Positions 33,745 to 44,329 of a stretch of DNA of 64,000 nt are shown here, one piece after another (the stretch's first letter is position 1; each line of letters starts with the position of its first letter). The stretch comes from Mesorhizobium sp. M2E.F.Ca.ET.219.01.1.1 (lineage in GTDB: Bacteria; Pseudomonadota; Alphaproteobacteria; Rhizobiales; Rhizobiaceae): positions 62,001-126,000 of the forward strand of contig NZ_SADT02000002.1 in the NCBI RefSeq assembly GCF_004016445.2. The letters are read 5' to 3'. The translations under genes were made by a program, and so were the position numbers. A model generated the notes under the pieces. The model had not been told where the DNA came from. It saw only the letters and a program-made list of their open reading frames with translations, and ran no database searches.

Positions 33745-34466
33745 CAGGCGGCGGCCCTCAGCCCGTGCAACCAGGCCATGCGCTGCGCGAGGTCGGGGTC
33801 GCCGAAGGCAAGCGAGCCGAGCACCACCGTTTCGGCGCCGGCGGCGCGCAGCAGCGGCACCGTCTCATGGCGGATGCCGCCATCGGCTGCCAAAATGATG
33901 TCGGCCTCGCGGCCGGCTTTTCGCATCAGCGCGCGCGCCTCGATCAGGCGTGGGCAGGCTTTTTCGGACAGGCTCTGCCCCTTGACGCCGATCGAGGTGC
34001 CGAGCAGCGTCACAAAGGCGACGTCAGGCAGGAACGGCGCGATCGCGGAGATCGGCGTTTCTAGCCGCAGCACCACGCCCGCCTCGGCGCCGAGCTCATG
34101 CGCCAGCTTGACCGCGCGCAACCCGGCCTCGCCGTTTTCGGCGTGGATGGTGACAAGGTCGGCGCCGGCCTCGATGAACTGGCGGGTCTGTGCCTCGACG
34201 ATTTCCGCCTCGACCATCAAATGCACGTGGATCGGTTTGGCCGTCAGCTTGGCGATGCGCGCCACCAGATCCGGGAAGAACAGGAAGCCGGGCGTGAAGC
34301 GGGCGTCCGCCACGTCGATGTGGTGCAGGTCGGCATGGGCTTCGATCCGCTTCAGGTCGCGCTCCATGTTGGCGAGATCCGCCGACCACAGCGAGAATTC
34401 ACCGATGAGCCGGTTGCGCGGCAGGCCGGCTATGGCCGCGGGTCCGGAGAGAGGTTTGGCGATCAT
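33744..34466 (-). CDS. Ribulose-phosphate / allulose-6-phosphate 3-epimerase family protein
   Basis: A 240-residue TIM barrel of the Rpe/AlsE family. The metal-site residues are His and Asp in LHHIDVADARFTPGF, His in IHVHLMVE and Asp in ILAADGGIRHETVPLL; the phosphate grip is VVLGSLAFGD. The usual HVDVMDGxFVPN motif is changed to HIDVADARFTPGF, placing it in a divergent subgroup rather than housekeeping Rpe. In its operon it sits between an alpha/beta hydrolase and the ROK kinase. A C3 epimerisation of a ketose phosphate is the expected reaction. Confidence 0.8.
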   Translation of the reverse strand: MIAKPLSGPAAIAGLPRNRLIGEFSLWSADLANMERDLKRIEAHADLHHIDVADARFTPGFLFFPDLVARIAKLTAKPIHVHLMVEAEIVEAQTRQFIEAGADLVTIHAENGEAGLRAVKLAHELGAEAGVVLRLETPISAIAPFLPDVAFVTLLGTSIGVKGQSLSEKACPRLIEARALMRKAGREADIILAADGGIRHETVPLLRAAGAETVVLGSLAFGDPDLAQRMAWLHGLRAAA

Positions 34467-35290
34467 GACGGAATGAGGCTCCGGGCTTTCGAGTGGGAAT
34501 GAAGGAACAAGCTGATCTGCTCGTGCAGTTCGGCGAAATGCTTCGCGCTGTCGCGCGCCTTGGGCGTGATCTCGGCAAAGGTCGAGTTCGGTATCGCGAC
34601 GGCCAGTGCATGTGCGGTCGACAATGGGTGCACGGCATCGATTTCGTTGCCGATGACCAGCGCCGGTATGTCGAGCCTCGCGGCATCGCTTTCGGAAACA
34701 CCGGGTCCGTCGGCCGAAATATTGGCAAGCACCTGCGCGAAGGCTTTGGCGTCGGGCCGGTCGAAATAGCCAAGCAGCGAGGAGAGATTGTCGGGCGCCT
34801 CGCGATAGAGCCGTGCAGCAGTGTCCGATCGTGCGAAGATCGTCCTTGCCTCGTCGGCGCTATGTTCGAGGAGGAGCTCGGCGACCTCGGCGATCGGCTG
34901 CAGGTTCTGCGGCGCTGGCGAGAACGTCCATGCCGGCCGCACCAGGATGAGGCCGGCGACGCGCTCCGGATGGCGGCAGGCGAGGCGCAGCGCGATTCCA
35001 GCGCCCATCGAAACGCCGCCGGCGACGAAGCGGTCGAGGCCGGCCCGGTCGGCTGCGGCAAGCACGTCGTAGGCGAACATTTCGAACGAGAACGGCCGCC
35101 CTTCACCGAGGCTGGAGCCGCCATGGCCGCGGCATTCCAGCGTGATGCGGCGGAAGCCGGTGGGGAAAGTCTGCGCGACCTGCGCCTCGCCGCCGCCGAG
35201 CCCGTGCTGGAACACCACCGCCGGGCCTTCGCCCGTGTCGGTGCCTAGCAGCGTCGCGCCGTCGCGAAGAAGCGCCATCGGCCCCGCCAT
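34463..35290 (-). CDS. Alpha/beta hydrolase
   Basis: A 275-residue hydrolase. The oxyanion-side motif is FQHGLGGGEAQV, the nucleophile elbow is GVSMGAGIAL, an acid residue lies in GNEIDAVHPLS, and a His is in KHFAELHEQIS. The fold is that of esterases, lactonases and C-C hydrolases. In an operon of sugar oxidoreductases and kinases a lactonase or deacylase role is likely. It overlaps both neighbours by a few bases (TGATGG at its start, ATG/TGA at its end). A GTG at 35293 is an equally possible start. Confidence 0.78.
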   Translation of the reverse strand: MAGPMALLRDGATLLGTDTGEGPAVVFQHGLGGGEAQVAQTFPTGFRRITLECRGHGGSSLGEGRPFSFEMFAYDVLAAADRAGLDRFVAGGVSMGAGIALRLACRHPERVAGLILVRPAWTFSPAPQNLQPIAEVAELLLEHSADEARTIFARSDTAARLYREAPDNLSSLLGYFDRPDAKAFAQVLANISADGPGVSESDAARLDIPALVIGNEIDAVHPLSTAHALAVAIPNSTFAEITPKARDSAKHFAELHEQISLFLHSHSKARSLIPS

Positions 35291-36108
35291 CACACCAGCT
35301 CCTTGAGGAAACGCGCTACCCCAGGTGCTTCCTCGGCTGATAGCCCGTGTGTCACCAGCGGCCCGTCGAAGCCTGTGGCCTTCAGGCGAGCGATGAAATC
35401 GGGGAAGTCGATCACGCCCTGTCCGGCCGTGACAAAGCGGCCGTCGGCGAAGCGATCCTTAGCATGCGCAAGCGCGACATGATCGGCGGTGCGCTCGACC
35501 GCCTCGGCAACGATGGCGCGCGCCTCGTCGAGATTGGCCTGTTCGAACAGATTGGCTGGATCGAGCACGATGCGCAGCCGCTGCGAGCCCATCTCGGCGA
35601 TCAGCCGCACGGCGTCTTCGGCCGAGGTGACGATGTTGGCCTGCTCCGGCTCGATGCCGAGATCGACGCCGTGGCGCTCGGCGATCAGCAGGGCCTTCTC
35701 CATCTCGAGCGCCATGTCGGCCCAGGCTGATGGATCGGTGTTGTCGGGGTGGTGTGCCCACTGGTCCTCGGCATTGCGCGTTCCTGTGCAGAGCGTGACA
35801 AGCGGAATCGAAAGCCTGGCCGCGGTTTCGATGACGACCGCCAGCCGTCGCAGTCCATCCCCGCGCATCCGGCTGTCCGGATGCGCCATGTTGTAGGTGC
35901 CGGAGAGAGCGACGAGACCGATCCCGGTCGCCTTGGCAGCAGCACCGATGGCGTCGATTGCCGCGTCCGGAACCGCGTCGGGCATCGACGGCAGGCCGGC
36001 GCAGGCGAGGTTGAACTGGGTGACCGCGAAGCCCGCATCTCGGACAGCGGCAAGCACGCCGGTCGGCTCGCTGCCCGGGAAAGTCTTGGCAAACACCCCG
36101 ACCTGCAT
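35290..36108 (-). CDS. Xylose-isomerase-like TIM-barrel protein (sugar epimerase/isomerase family)
   Basis: A 272-residue AP_endonuc_2-type barrel. VGVFAKTFPGSEPTGVLAAV opens the first strand and helix, and metal-ligand candidates are in LGIEPEQAN (Glu), IVLDPANLFE (Asp), VALAHAKDR (His) and a late LVTHGLSAEEA. The family includes hydroxypyruvate isomerase, L-ribulose 3-epimerase, IolI/IolE and the 3-keto-glycoside processing proteins. The ATG at 36108 overlaps the stop of the Gfo/Idh gene (ATGA). The pairing with a Gfo/Idh oxidoreductase is characteristic of inositol and 3-keto-sugar pathways. Confidence 0.8.
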   Translation of the reverse strand: MQVGVFAKTFPGSEPTGVLAAVRDAGFAVTQFNLACAGLPSMPDAVPDAAIDAIGAAAKATGIGLVALSGTYNMAHPDSRMRGDGLRRLAVVIETAARLSIPLVTLCTGTRNAEDQWAHHPDNTDPSAWADMALEMEKALLIAERHGVDLGIEPEQANIVTSAEDAVRLIAEMGSQRLRIVLDPANLFEQANLDEARAIVAEAVERTADHVALAHAKDRFADGRFVTAGQGVIDFPDFIARLKATGFDGPLVTHGLSAEEAPGVARFLKELV

Positions 36109-37184
36109 CAGACCGCCCCCGTCACATTGGCGAGCTCGACGCGTGCGCCGCTCTCGACCGAACGGGCGATCGCCACCATGGCGCGGATGGAAGCGAGCCC
36201 GTCCTCGACCGTGGCGCCGCGCTGCGGCGCGCCGTCGAGCACCGCGTCGGCGAGCCCTTCCAATTGGCGACGGAAGAAATGGCCGTCGGCGCCAAGCGGC
36301 TTGCGCGAGGTCGCGTCCTTCTCGTGAAAGATGTCGACCTCGCTGGCGCGGAAATACCAGGGATTGAAGGTCTTCGCGATCACCGAGCCGTTCTGGCCGT
36401 AGAGCTGGAAGCCCTCGTGCCAGTCCATGCGCACGGCGACGGTGAGATCGAGATGGCCGAGCGCGCCATTGGCGAATTCGGTCTCGACGAACCAGCAATA
36501 GGCGCCGAAGCGCTCGTTGAGGCGGGCGCGAACGGCGGTAATCTCGCCGCATAGAAAGCGCGCCGTGTCGACGAGATGCGAGCCATGCGCCAGCATGAAA
36601 TACTGCCGCAGGTCCGCCTTCGGATTGCCGCCCGGCTTCCTCGCCAGCTTGCTTGTGACGGGCAACGGCTGCACCGCGTCGGTGTTGGTGTAGCGATGGG
36701 TGGAATCGCAATACCAGGCCTTGAGCGCCAGGATATCGCCTATCTCGTCACGCACGAAATCGCGCGCCGCCTCCAGCGCCGGGTCGAAGCGTTTCATGTG
36801 CCCGACCTGCAGCACCTTGCCCGAGCGCCTGACTGCCTCGGCAAGCTTCTCGCCTTCCGCGACTGACACGCCGATCGGCTTCTCGCACAGCACATGCTTG
36901 CCGGCTTCCAGCGCCTTGATTGACATCGGCACGTGATAGGCGTCAGACGTGGCGACAATCACCGCCTCGAGCTGTGGATCGGCGAGCATCTCGTCATAGT
37001 CGCCATACATCTTCCGCGGCTCGTAGGTGGCGCCCATGCGCGCGAGCAGATCGGGCGCCGCATCGCAGATCGCGTAGAGGTCGGCGTTGCTTGCCTTCAC
37101 GCAGGATTCCAGATGCGCGAATTGCGCGATCGGCCCGCAGCCGAGCACACCTACGCGAAGGCGACGGTCTTTCTTGGCGATCAT
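36108..37184 (-). CDS. Gfo/Idh/MocA-family oxidoreductase
   Basis: A 358-residue NAD(P)-dependent dehydrogenase with VGVLGCGPIAQFAHLESCV (nucleotide binding), HVLCEKPIGVS (catalytic Lys) and a second-domain motif QYFMLAHGSHLVDTARFLCGE containing the active-site His. It is sandwiched between two xylose-isomerase-like proteins with 2-bp spacing or overlap. This suggests it oxidises a sugar ring hydroxyl whose product the barrels isomerise or eliminate. The substrate is unknown. Confidence 0.86.
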   Translation of the reverse strand: MIAKKDRRLRVGVLGCGPIAQFAHLESCVKASNADLYAICDAAPDLLARMGATYEPRKMYGDYDEMLADPQLEAVIVATSDAYHVPMSIKALEAGKHVLCEKPIGVSVAEGEKLAEAVRRSGKVLQVGHMKRFDPALEAARDFVRDEIGDILALKAWYCDSTHRYTNTDAVQPLPVTSKLARKPGGNPKADLRQYFMLAHGSHLVDTARFLCGEITAVRARLNERFGAYCWFVETEFANGALGHLDLTVAVRMDWHEGFQLYGQNGSVIAKTFNPWYFRASEVDIFHEKDATSRKPLGADGHFFRRQLEGLADAVLDGAPQRGATVEDGLASIRAMVAIARSVESGARVELANVTGAV

Positions 37185-37186
37185 CG

Positions 37187-38008
37187 TCAGGCTCCGTAGC
37201 CGCGCATGGTTTGGCGATTGGTCTTCACCGCGCCGGCCGGATCGGCGGCAGCGGTCTCGGACTCCTCTTCCAGAATCAGCCAGCCGTTGAAGTTGGGGGC
37301 GGCGCCGGCGATCTCGATCACTTTTGCCGTGTCGCAGACGCCCTTGCCAAGCATCGCCCAAGTGCCGTTCGCGTCGACATCTTTCAGATGCACGTAGCGG
37401 ATGCGGTCGCGATAGGTCGTGAGCGTGTCGGCCATGTCCTTGTGGCCGCGCAATATGTGCCCCGTGTCCGGCACCCAGCCGACCAGCGAAGCGTCGATCA
37501 GGGCGAAGATGCGGTCGTAATCGGCACGGTCGAACAGCAGCGTGTTGTGGTGCGAGCTCGGATGCACCGCGACCTGGACGCCGGTCTTGCGGCCGAGTTC
37601 GCCGGCCTTGTTGTAGACTTCCGCGGCGATGGCGAACTTGTGCTCGCGCGGCCCGTCCGACACGACGGTCGCCGAGCCCATCGACACCAGCGCGCCCGGA
37701 AAGGCGGCGGCGAAGTCGATCCAGCGCTTGGCGGTGTCGATATCCTCGCCGATTTTCTCTTTGAGCGTAAAGCCGCTCCTCGAGCCGAAGGCGAAGGAAA
37801 CCAGCGTCAGGCTGGACGACTTCAGCGCGGCGGCGAATTCCGATGGCTTGCTGGCGTAGCGGCCGATCATCGTGTCGGTGATCTCGATGCCGGCATAGCC
37901 GCCATCGGCGATCGCCTTGATGAGATCATCGGGGCCGCCGGAGAACCGGTCTCCCAGCATTTCCCAGGTGAAGGTCTGGCAGCCGACTTTGAGGTCTTTC
38001 ACGTTCAT
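37187..38008 (-). CDS. Xylose-isomerase-like TIM-barrel protein (IolE/hydrolase-like)
   Basis: A 273-residue barrel starting MNVKDLKVGCQTFTWEML, a start seen in 2-keto-inositol dehydratase (IolE)-like proteins. Likely metal ligands are in YAGIEITDT (Glu), VAVHPSSHH (His), GWVPDTGHIL (Asp and His) and a late LILEEESE (Glu). It differs clearly from the barrel gene two positions downstream in the operon. Its role is probably isomerisation or beta-elimination on a keto-sugar made by the adjacent Gfo/Idh enzyme (inference). Confidence 0.8.
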   Translation of the reverse strand: MNVKDLKVGCQTFTWEMLGDRFSGGPDDLIKAIADGGYAGIEITDTMIGRYASKPSEFAAALKSSSLTLVSFAFGSRSGFTLKEKIGEDIDTAKRWIDFAAAFPGALVSMGSATVVSDGPREHKFAIAAEVYNKAGELGRKTGVQVAVHPSSHHNTLLFDRADYDRIFALIDASLVGWVPDTGHILRGHKDMADTLTTYRDRIRYVHLKDVDANGTWAMLGKGVCDTAKVIEIAGAAPNFNGWLILEEESETAAADPAGAVKTNRQTMRGYGA

Positions 38009-38040
38009 CCTTTCAATCCTTGGTTCTCCGCGGGGCGTGC

Positions 38041-38883
38041 CTATTTGACCGAGCCAGCGGTCATGCCGGCGAGGAAGAACCTCTGGGCAATGAGGTAGAT
38101 CAGCAAGAGCGGCAGCGAGCCGAGCACGCTCATCGCCATCATCTGGTTCCATTCGAAAGCATGCTGCCCCATCAAAAGCTGGATGCCGATCGGGACGGTG
38201 CGCATCGACGTCGACTTCGTCAGCGTCAGCGCGAAGAGGAACTCGTTCCAGCACAAAAGGAAGGTGTAAACCGACGTCGCCACGATGCCGGGCAGCGAGA
38301 TCGGCACGATCACCCGCCAGAGAGCTGTCCAACTGGTGCCGCCGTCGACGGCCACCGCTTCGTCGAGATCGCGCGGCAAGGTGTTCAGATATCCGGTCAT
38401 CAGCAGGATCGCGTAGGGCAGGGTGAAGACCAGATAGGTGAGGATCAGCGCGGTATAGGTGTCGAAGATGCGATACGAGACGACGAGCCCGAAGAATGGG
38501 ATCAGAAGCGTGATCGGCGGAATCGTCTGCGTGCTGATGATGAGTGTGTTCAGGCTGCCCTTGCCTCGGAAATTGAAGCGGCTGAACCCATAGGCCGCGA
38601 GCAAGGCGATCAGCACCGTCAGCACGGTCACCGCGAAGGCCACGAAGTAGCTGTTGAAGAAGAAGCGCAGCTTGACCGGGTCGCCAAGGATCGCTGCATA
38701 GGCTTCCAGCGTGAAGGCCTTCGGCAGGATGGTTGGCGGCAGGGCGAAGATCTCGGTGTTCGATTTGAACGAGCTGCTCAGCATCCAGTAGATCGGGAAG
38801 GCCGCGAAAAACAGCCCCGCGACAAGCGCGATATGCAGCGCGACGGTGATCAGCCTGTCCTTCGTCGTGTGCCTTTTCCTCAT
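38041..38883 (-). CDS. CUT1 sugar ABC importer permease (MalG type)
   Basis: A 280-residue permease with six helices and the EAA loop DEAVAVDGGTSWTALWRVI followed by PISLPG, the ATPase-contact motif of MalG-family proteins. Its start is 6 bp from the MalF-type gene stop. With the MalF-type permease, binding protein and MalK-type ATPase it makes a complete CUT1 importer, usually for di- or oligosaccharides, glycosides or polyols. Confidence 0.88.
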   Translation of the reverse strand: MRKRHTTKDRLITVALHIALVAGLFFAAFPIYWMLSSSFKSNTEIFALPPTILPKAFTLEAYAAILGDPVKLRFFFNSYFVAFAVTVLTVLIALLAAYGFSRFNFRGKGSLNTLIISTQTIPPITLLIPFFGLVVSYRIFDTYTALILTYLVFTLPYAILLMTGYLNTLPRDLDEAVAVDGGTSWTALWRVIVPISLPGIVATSVYTFLLCWNEFLFALTLTKSTSMRTVPIGIQLLMGQHAFEWNQMMAMSVLGSLPLLLIYLIAQRFFLAGMTAGSVK

Positions 38884-38888
38884 GGTGA

Positions 38889-39785
38889 TTACCGGGCCTT
38901 TTGATAACGGATGTAGAACAGCGTCAGGCCAAGCGAGATCAGCAGGATGACCACGGCGCTCGCCGACGCCTGGGACAGGTTGTAGCTCGAGAACGCCAGC
39001 TTGTAGGTGTAGGTGCTGAGCACCTCGGTCGAGTAGATCGGACCGCCGCCCGTCGTGATCCAGATCAACGGGAAGACCTGCATCGTCCAGATGAAATCGA
39101 GCAACGAGATGCTGATGATGATCGGCATCAGCTGCGGGATGGTGATGAAGATCAGCTTCTGGTAGGCCTTCGCCCCGTCGATATCGGCGGCCTCGTAGAA
39201 ATCCTTGGGAATGCCCTGCAGGCCCGCGAGCAGGCTGACCATGAAGAGCGGGTAGCCTGCCCAGATATTGGCGAAGGTGACGGCATGCAACGCGGTCTCA
39301 GGCGAGGAAAACCACTCGATCTTGGAACCGATGATGCCCAACTGCATGAGAATGCTGTTCACGACACCGTTGGGCTCGAGCAGCAGGCGCCAGATCACCG
39401 CGATGATCACCGCGGTGAAGAGCCAGGGCAGTATGTAGAGCACGCGCAGGATGTTGCGCAGCGTCGGATTGATGCGGTCGCTGTTCAGCATGAGCGCGAA
39501 GATCATGCCGATGGTCATGTGGAAAATGACGCTCATGCACGTGAAGTAGAGCGTGTGCCATAGCGAGGCCCAGAACACGGGATCGGCAAAGATCGCCTGG
39601 TAGTGTTTCAGTCCGGCAAAGGATGAGTCGCGACGCAGCACCGCGCTGTTCTGGAACGAATAGGAAATCACCGTCACCATCGGCAGCAGCATCAAAAGGC
39701 CAATGATCACCAGCGAGGGCGACAGATAGAGATAGGGTGCGACCGTTCTTTTCAGTCTGTGACGGGAGCGCTTCTGCCGGGTCAT
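38889..39785 (-). CDS. CUT1 sugar ABC importer permease (MalF type)
   Basis: A 298-residue permease with six helices, a basic N-terminus (MTRQKRSRHRLKRTVAPY) and the EAA loop YEAADIDGAKAYQKLIFITIP. The ATG at 39785 is chosen; a longer in-frame frame from 39929 would run through the strong hairpin and is rejected. The 125-bp gap to the binding-protein gene contains that hairpin. Confidence 0.87.
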   Translation of the reverse strand: MTRQKRSRHRLKRTVAPYLYLSPSLVIIGLLMLLPMVTVISYSFQNSAVLRRDSSFAGLKHYQAIFADPVFWASLWHTLYFTCMSVIFHMTIGMIFALMLNSDRINPTLRNILRVLYILPWLFTAVIIAVIWRLLLEPNGVVNSILMQLGIIGSKIEWFSSPETALHAVTFANIWAGYPLFMVSLLAGLQGIPKDFYEAADIDGAKAYQKLIFITIPQLMPIIISISLLDFIWTMQVFPLIWITTGGGPIYSTEVLSTYTYKLAFSSYNLSQASASAVVILLISLGLTLFYIRYQKAR

Positions 39786-39855
39786 ATGCCAACCTTGGAT
39801 ACACCTTCGAGAGAAGGTGAGCTTCGCGAACACTCGCGTTGCCGGTGCGTTGCTG

Positions 39856-39887
39856 CCGGGAGGCCTGCCCGAAGCCAGGCCTCCCGG
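39856..39887 (-). terminator. Perfect 12-bp hairpin between the binding-protein gene and the permease genes
   Basis: CCGGGAGGCCTG and CAGGCCTCCCGG pair perfectly around the loop CCCGAAGC (plus-strand reading). It lies 24 bp after the binding-protein stop inside the operon, without a T-run. Such elements protect the binding-protein mRNA and reduce downstream expression. Confidence 0.75.
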
Positions 39888-39910
39888 TCGAAGATCGTAA
39901 AACAGGCTAA

Positions 39911-41158
39911 TCAGAATTTCGCCGTCCATCCTTTTTGAGCGTTGGCCGCGGCCTGTTCCGGAGACTGCTCGCCGGCCAGCATCTTCTGGGCTTCGACGTC
40001 GAACTGGGTCATCAGGTCTTCAGCCACCGGCAGACCCGTGAACTCGTTGGCGAGGTAACCGGTCTTGAAGATTTCGAAAGCCTTGCCGAAGGCCTTGTCC
40101 GAGGTCACGAAGTCGGGCTTGGCGTTGACGTTGCCCGGAAAGGCGTTGGCCAGCGACACCAGCTTGGCGTTGACCTTCTCGCTCATGAGATATTGGACGA
40201 GTTTCCAGGCCTCTTCCTGGTGTTTCGAGCCGGCGGAGATGCCGATGCCCCAGGAGGCATAGGGAAGGCCGCGCTTGCCCGTATAGCCCTCTACGATCGG
40301 GACCGGGATGAGGTCGAAGTTCAGCTTGGGATTGCGCTTGCGGATGAGGTTCACATGCGCGAGCGAGTCGATCATCATCCCGACGCGGTCGTTGACGAAT
40401 TCCTCGACCTTTTCCTGTTCGGTCTTGGTGGCGATGCCGGGCGAGATGGTGCCTGCGTCATTGAGCGATTTGACGAAGGTGAGCATGTCCACCACCGGCT
40501 TGCCCTCGAGGGCGGGCTTGCCGTCAGCCATCATCGACTGGCCCGACGCCCAGACCCACGACATCATGTCGTTCTGGACGCCGGACGGCGACTGCATCGA
40601 CAGCGGCAGCACCCAGCCATACTGGTTCTTGTCGGCATGGGTCATCTTCTTGGCGGCTTCGAGGAACTCCGCGCGTGTCGACGGCAGCTTGGTGACGCCT
40701 GCCTGGGCGGCAAGGTCCAGATTGACGAACACCGGATAGACGAAGGAAGCGACCGGAAACATCACAGCCTTGCCGTCCACCTTGATGATGTCAGCGACTT
40801 GGGCTTTGTCGAAGCCGCTCGCGTCCATCATCGGATTCATGTCGGCGAGCGCGTTCTGTGCGTTCAAATTGTTCACCCAGGCGCCGTCGAGACCGACGAC
40901 GTCGCTGAGCGTTCCGGTTGCCGCGCCGACCGAGATCTGATCCCGCGTTGCTGCGTAGGGGCCGCTGACCAGCGTCACCTTGATGCCGGGATTCGCGGCC
41001 TCGAATTCGTCCATGATCTTCCGCAGCGAGCCTGCGGGCAATTCGGGTTCCCACCATTGGGTGAATTCCAGGGTCGTGTCCGCCATGGCGCTGGTCGCGC
41101 CAAGCAGCCATGCGGCCGCGGCCATCTTCAGCATCGCGGGCTTTATCCGAAACGTCAT
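39911..41158 (-). CDS. CUT1 sugar ABC importer, extracellular substrate-binding protein
   Basis: A 415-residue MalE/UgpB-type binding protein. The signal is MTFRIKPAMLKMAAAAWLLGATSAMA, and the mature start DTTLEFTQWWEPELPAGSL is typical of family 1 solute-binding proteins. WGIGISAGSKHQEEAWKLVQYL near the C-terminus is also characteristic. The start at 41158 follows AGGAGGAG. It is downstream of its MalK-type ATPase and upstream of the two permeases, separated from them by a 12-bp hairpin. The ligand is unknown. Confidence 0.87.
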   Translation of the reverse strand: MTFRIKPAMLKMAAAAWLLGATSAMADTTLEFTQWWEPELPAGSLRKIMDEFEAANPGIKVTLVSGPYAATRDQISVGAATGTLSDVVGLDGAWVNNLNAQNALADMNPMMDASGFDKAQVADIIKVDGKAVMFPVASFVYPVFVNLDLAAQAGVTKLPSTRAEFLEAAKKMTHADKNQYGWVLPLSMQSPSGVQNDMMSWVWASGQSMMADGKPALEGKPVVDMLTFVKSLNDAGTISPGIATKTEQEKVEEFVNDRVGMMIDSLAHVNLIRKRNPKLNFDLIPVPIVEGYTGKRGLPYASWGIGISAGSKHQEEAWKLVQYLMSEKVNAKLVSLANAFPGNVNAKPDFVTSDKAFGKAFEIFKTGYLANEFTGLPVAEDLMTQFDVEAQKMLAGEQSPEQAAANAQKGWTAKF

Positions 41159-41269
41159 TTTCTCCTCCTTCTTTGAGATCGGCCGCACAATGCGGAAGAT
41201 CGTCTGGTTCATTCAGCAGTCTTCATTCGCAGGCGCCTCGCTCCCGCCTGCTGGCCTTGCCGCAAATCT

Positions 41270-42415
<1,146 letters not shown>

Positions 42416-42501
42416 ATTCCTCCCTCCACAAGTCAAGCCGATGATTTTTGTTTTTAACCTTGGCTATTTTGCTTGTGAATATTTCCTCGGATAGTTCCAG
42501 C

Positions 42502-43452
42502 CTATGTTCCGGTGCCGAGTTGCGCGTATTTCAGTTCGACCGCCGATGGCGCGCTCGCCGATGCCAGCAGTTCCGTGACCTGGCTGTTGGTCGGAAGAGC
42601 CTCGCGTCCGCCACGCCCGGTTATCGAAAGCGCCGCCGCAGCAGCAGCGAATGCCACCCGGCCCGCGGTGTCGGTTCCGCTCGCTAATGCATGGGCATAG
42701 GCGCCGTGAAAGCAGTCGCCGGCCCCGGTCGAGTCGACGACGGCAACCCGGTGCGGAGGCAGGTGCCAGAGGCCTCTCTCTTCGCTTCCACGATAGTAGA
42801 CGCCTCGGCCGCCATCGGTCAGAACCACGGCGGACCGCGACGGTAACCACAAGGCATCGAGCATCTCGGCGGGCGATCTGCGACCCGTTGCGGTCCGCGC
42901 AAAGCCGAGCGGAAGAATGAGGTGGCCGCAGAGCGCCATCAGCCTATCTGTGGCTGGGCCGGCGCTCCATTCGATATCGCCGAGGATCGCGAGGCCGAGA
43001 TCGCGAGCCCGGGCCACGACATCCAGTGAGCGGATCGCGTAGCTGTCTACGATCAGGACGCTCGCGCGGCCGAGGATCTCGTCCGGAAAGTCCGGTGCGG
43101 TGCCCAGCATCGCGTCGTCATCATAGGCGATGAAGCGGTCTCCGTCCGAGCCGACGGTGATGCGCGAGCGTACCGGGCGCGCATCGGGATGGCGTGGCGC
43201 GAACGCGGTTTCGACGCCGCTGGCGACGAGGTCGCACAACACGGCGTCGTCACCGGCGTTGCCCAGCCACCCGATGAAGCCGGCGCTCCCGCCGAGCCGC
43301 GCGACGGCGGCAAGGGCCGTCGCGACATTGCCGCCGAAAGCGCGCGTGCTTTGCAGGACCTTCCCCTTGCCCGCCGACAACGGCTGATCGACATAGACGA
43401 TGTCGTCGATCGCAATGGCGCCGAAGCCGAGGATCGAGGGGACCGGAGGCAT
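42502..43452 (-). CDS. PfkB-family sugar kinase
   Basis: A 316-residue ribokinase-fold kinase. The N-terminal sugar site is FGAIAIDDIVYVDQPL and AFGGNVATALAAVARLGG, and the C-terminal signature with catalytic Asp is VVDSTGAGDCFHGAYAHAL. It is next to a class I aldolase, 3 bp apart. A kinase-aldolase pair is the standard end of many sugar pathways (for example keto-deoxy-gluconate or tagatose routes), cleaving a phosphorylated keto-sugar into two trioses or a triose plus a small aldehyde. The substrate is undetermined. Confidence 0.85.
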   Translation of the reverse strand: MPPVPSILGFGAIAIDDIVYVDQPLSAGKGKVLQSTRAFGGNVATALAAVARLGGSAGFIGWLGNAGDDAVLCDLVASGVETAFAPRHPDARPVRSRITVGSDGDRFIAYDDDAMLGTAPDFPDEILGRASVLIVDSYAIRSLDVVARARDLGLAILGDIEWSAGPATDRLMALCGHLILPLGFARTATGRRSPAEMLDALWLPSRSAVVLTDGGRGVYYRGSEERGLWHLPPHRVAVVDSTGAGDCFHGAYAHALASGTDTAGRVAFAAAAAALSITGRGGREALPTNSQVTELLASASAPSAVELKYAQLGTGT

Positions 43453-43455
43453 CGT

Positions 43456-44256
43456 TCAGGCCCCCGCCTTCGCAAGCGCTTCTTGCGCCGAAAGCCCGTC
43501 ATGGATGACGCCCCGAAAGGCAAGCGCCGCCTTCTGAGGATCGCCGTGCCCCCAGAGATTGCGGCCCACCACGGCGCCGCGCGCGCCGGCGCGGATGGCG
43601 TCCGCCGTCTGCTGCAGCGCGCCAAGTAGCGTATCGGTCTTCGGCCCGCCCGCGATGACGACCGGCACCGGGCAGGTCCGGACGGTCTCCCGGAATGACT
43701 CGAAATCGCCCGTGTAGCCGATCTTGATGACGTCGACGCCGGACTCGTAGCCGATGCGCGCCGCATAGGCGATCTCGTCCGGGGTGAAGACGATCTTTGC
43801 CCCGTCGGTGAAATCGCGGGGGTAGATGTGCGCCACCACCGGCATGCCGTAGCGGGCTGCCGCGTTCACGGAATCGGTCAGCCAGCGAATGTATTTGCCT
43901 TCAGTCGCACCGCGCACCGGAATGGCCACGGCCAACGCGTCGGCGCCGGCGCGCACCGCGTCCTCTGGCGTTGCAATCAACTCGCTGATGCGGTCGTCCG
44001 GCGTGAAGCAGCCGGCCTGGATCACCAGGGCAGCCTTGCCCGCATATTGCGCCCACAGATGGCGCGCGGCGCCAGGCTGGATGCTGACATAGTCGGGCTT
44101 TCCCGCCATGACGCGGGCCAGCGCGCCGGGCAGATCGGCAAGGCCGCCTTTGCGCACGTCGCCATAGCCGACGAAGTGGTCGACCGCGCCGCCAAATAGG
44201 TTCCCCGATGGATGCGAAAAGAGGCGCGCAAGGCGCACTTTGGTCCCTAGACTCAT
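43456..44256 (-). CDS. Class I aldolase of the DeoC/LacD/LsrF type
   Basis: A 266-residue TIM-barrel aldolase. The Schiff-base Lys lies in VDVIKIGYTGDFESF, and VPVVIAGGPKTDTLLGAL plus GARGAVVGRNLWGHGDPQKA form the phosphate site, as in LsrF and archaeal-type class I fructose-bisphosphate aldolases. It is the first gene of the leftward 12-gene operon and lies 74 bp from the operator at 44330. It probably cleaves the product of the PfkB kinase. Confidence 0.82.
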   Translation of the reverse strand: MSLGTKVRLARLFSHPSGNLFGGAVDHFVGYGDVRKGGLADLPGALARVMAGKPDYVSIQPGAARHLWAQYAGKAALVIQAGCFTPDDRISELIATPEDAVRAGADALAVAIPVRGATEGKYIRWLTDSVNAAARYGMPVVAHIYPRDFTDGAKIVFTPDEIAYAARIGYESGVDVIKIGYTGDFESFRETVRTCPVPVVIAGGPKTDTLLGALQQTADAIRAGARGAVVGRNLWGHGDPQKAALAFRGVIHDGLSAQEALAKAGA

Positions 44257-44329
44257 AATTCCCTAATCTCTTGATTTACAAGGCCGGCGGCCCGTGATGC
44301 TGGGCCAGCGTTTTCATATGCTCTATAAA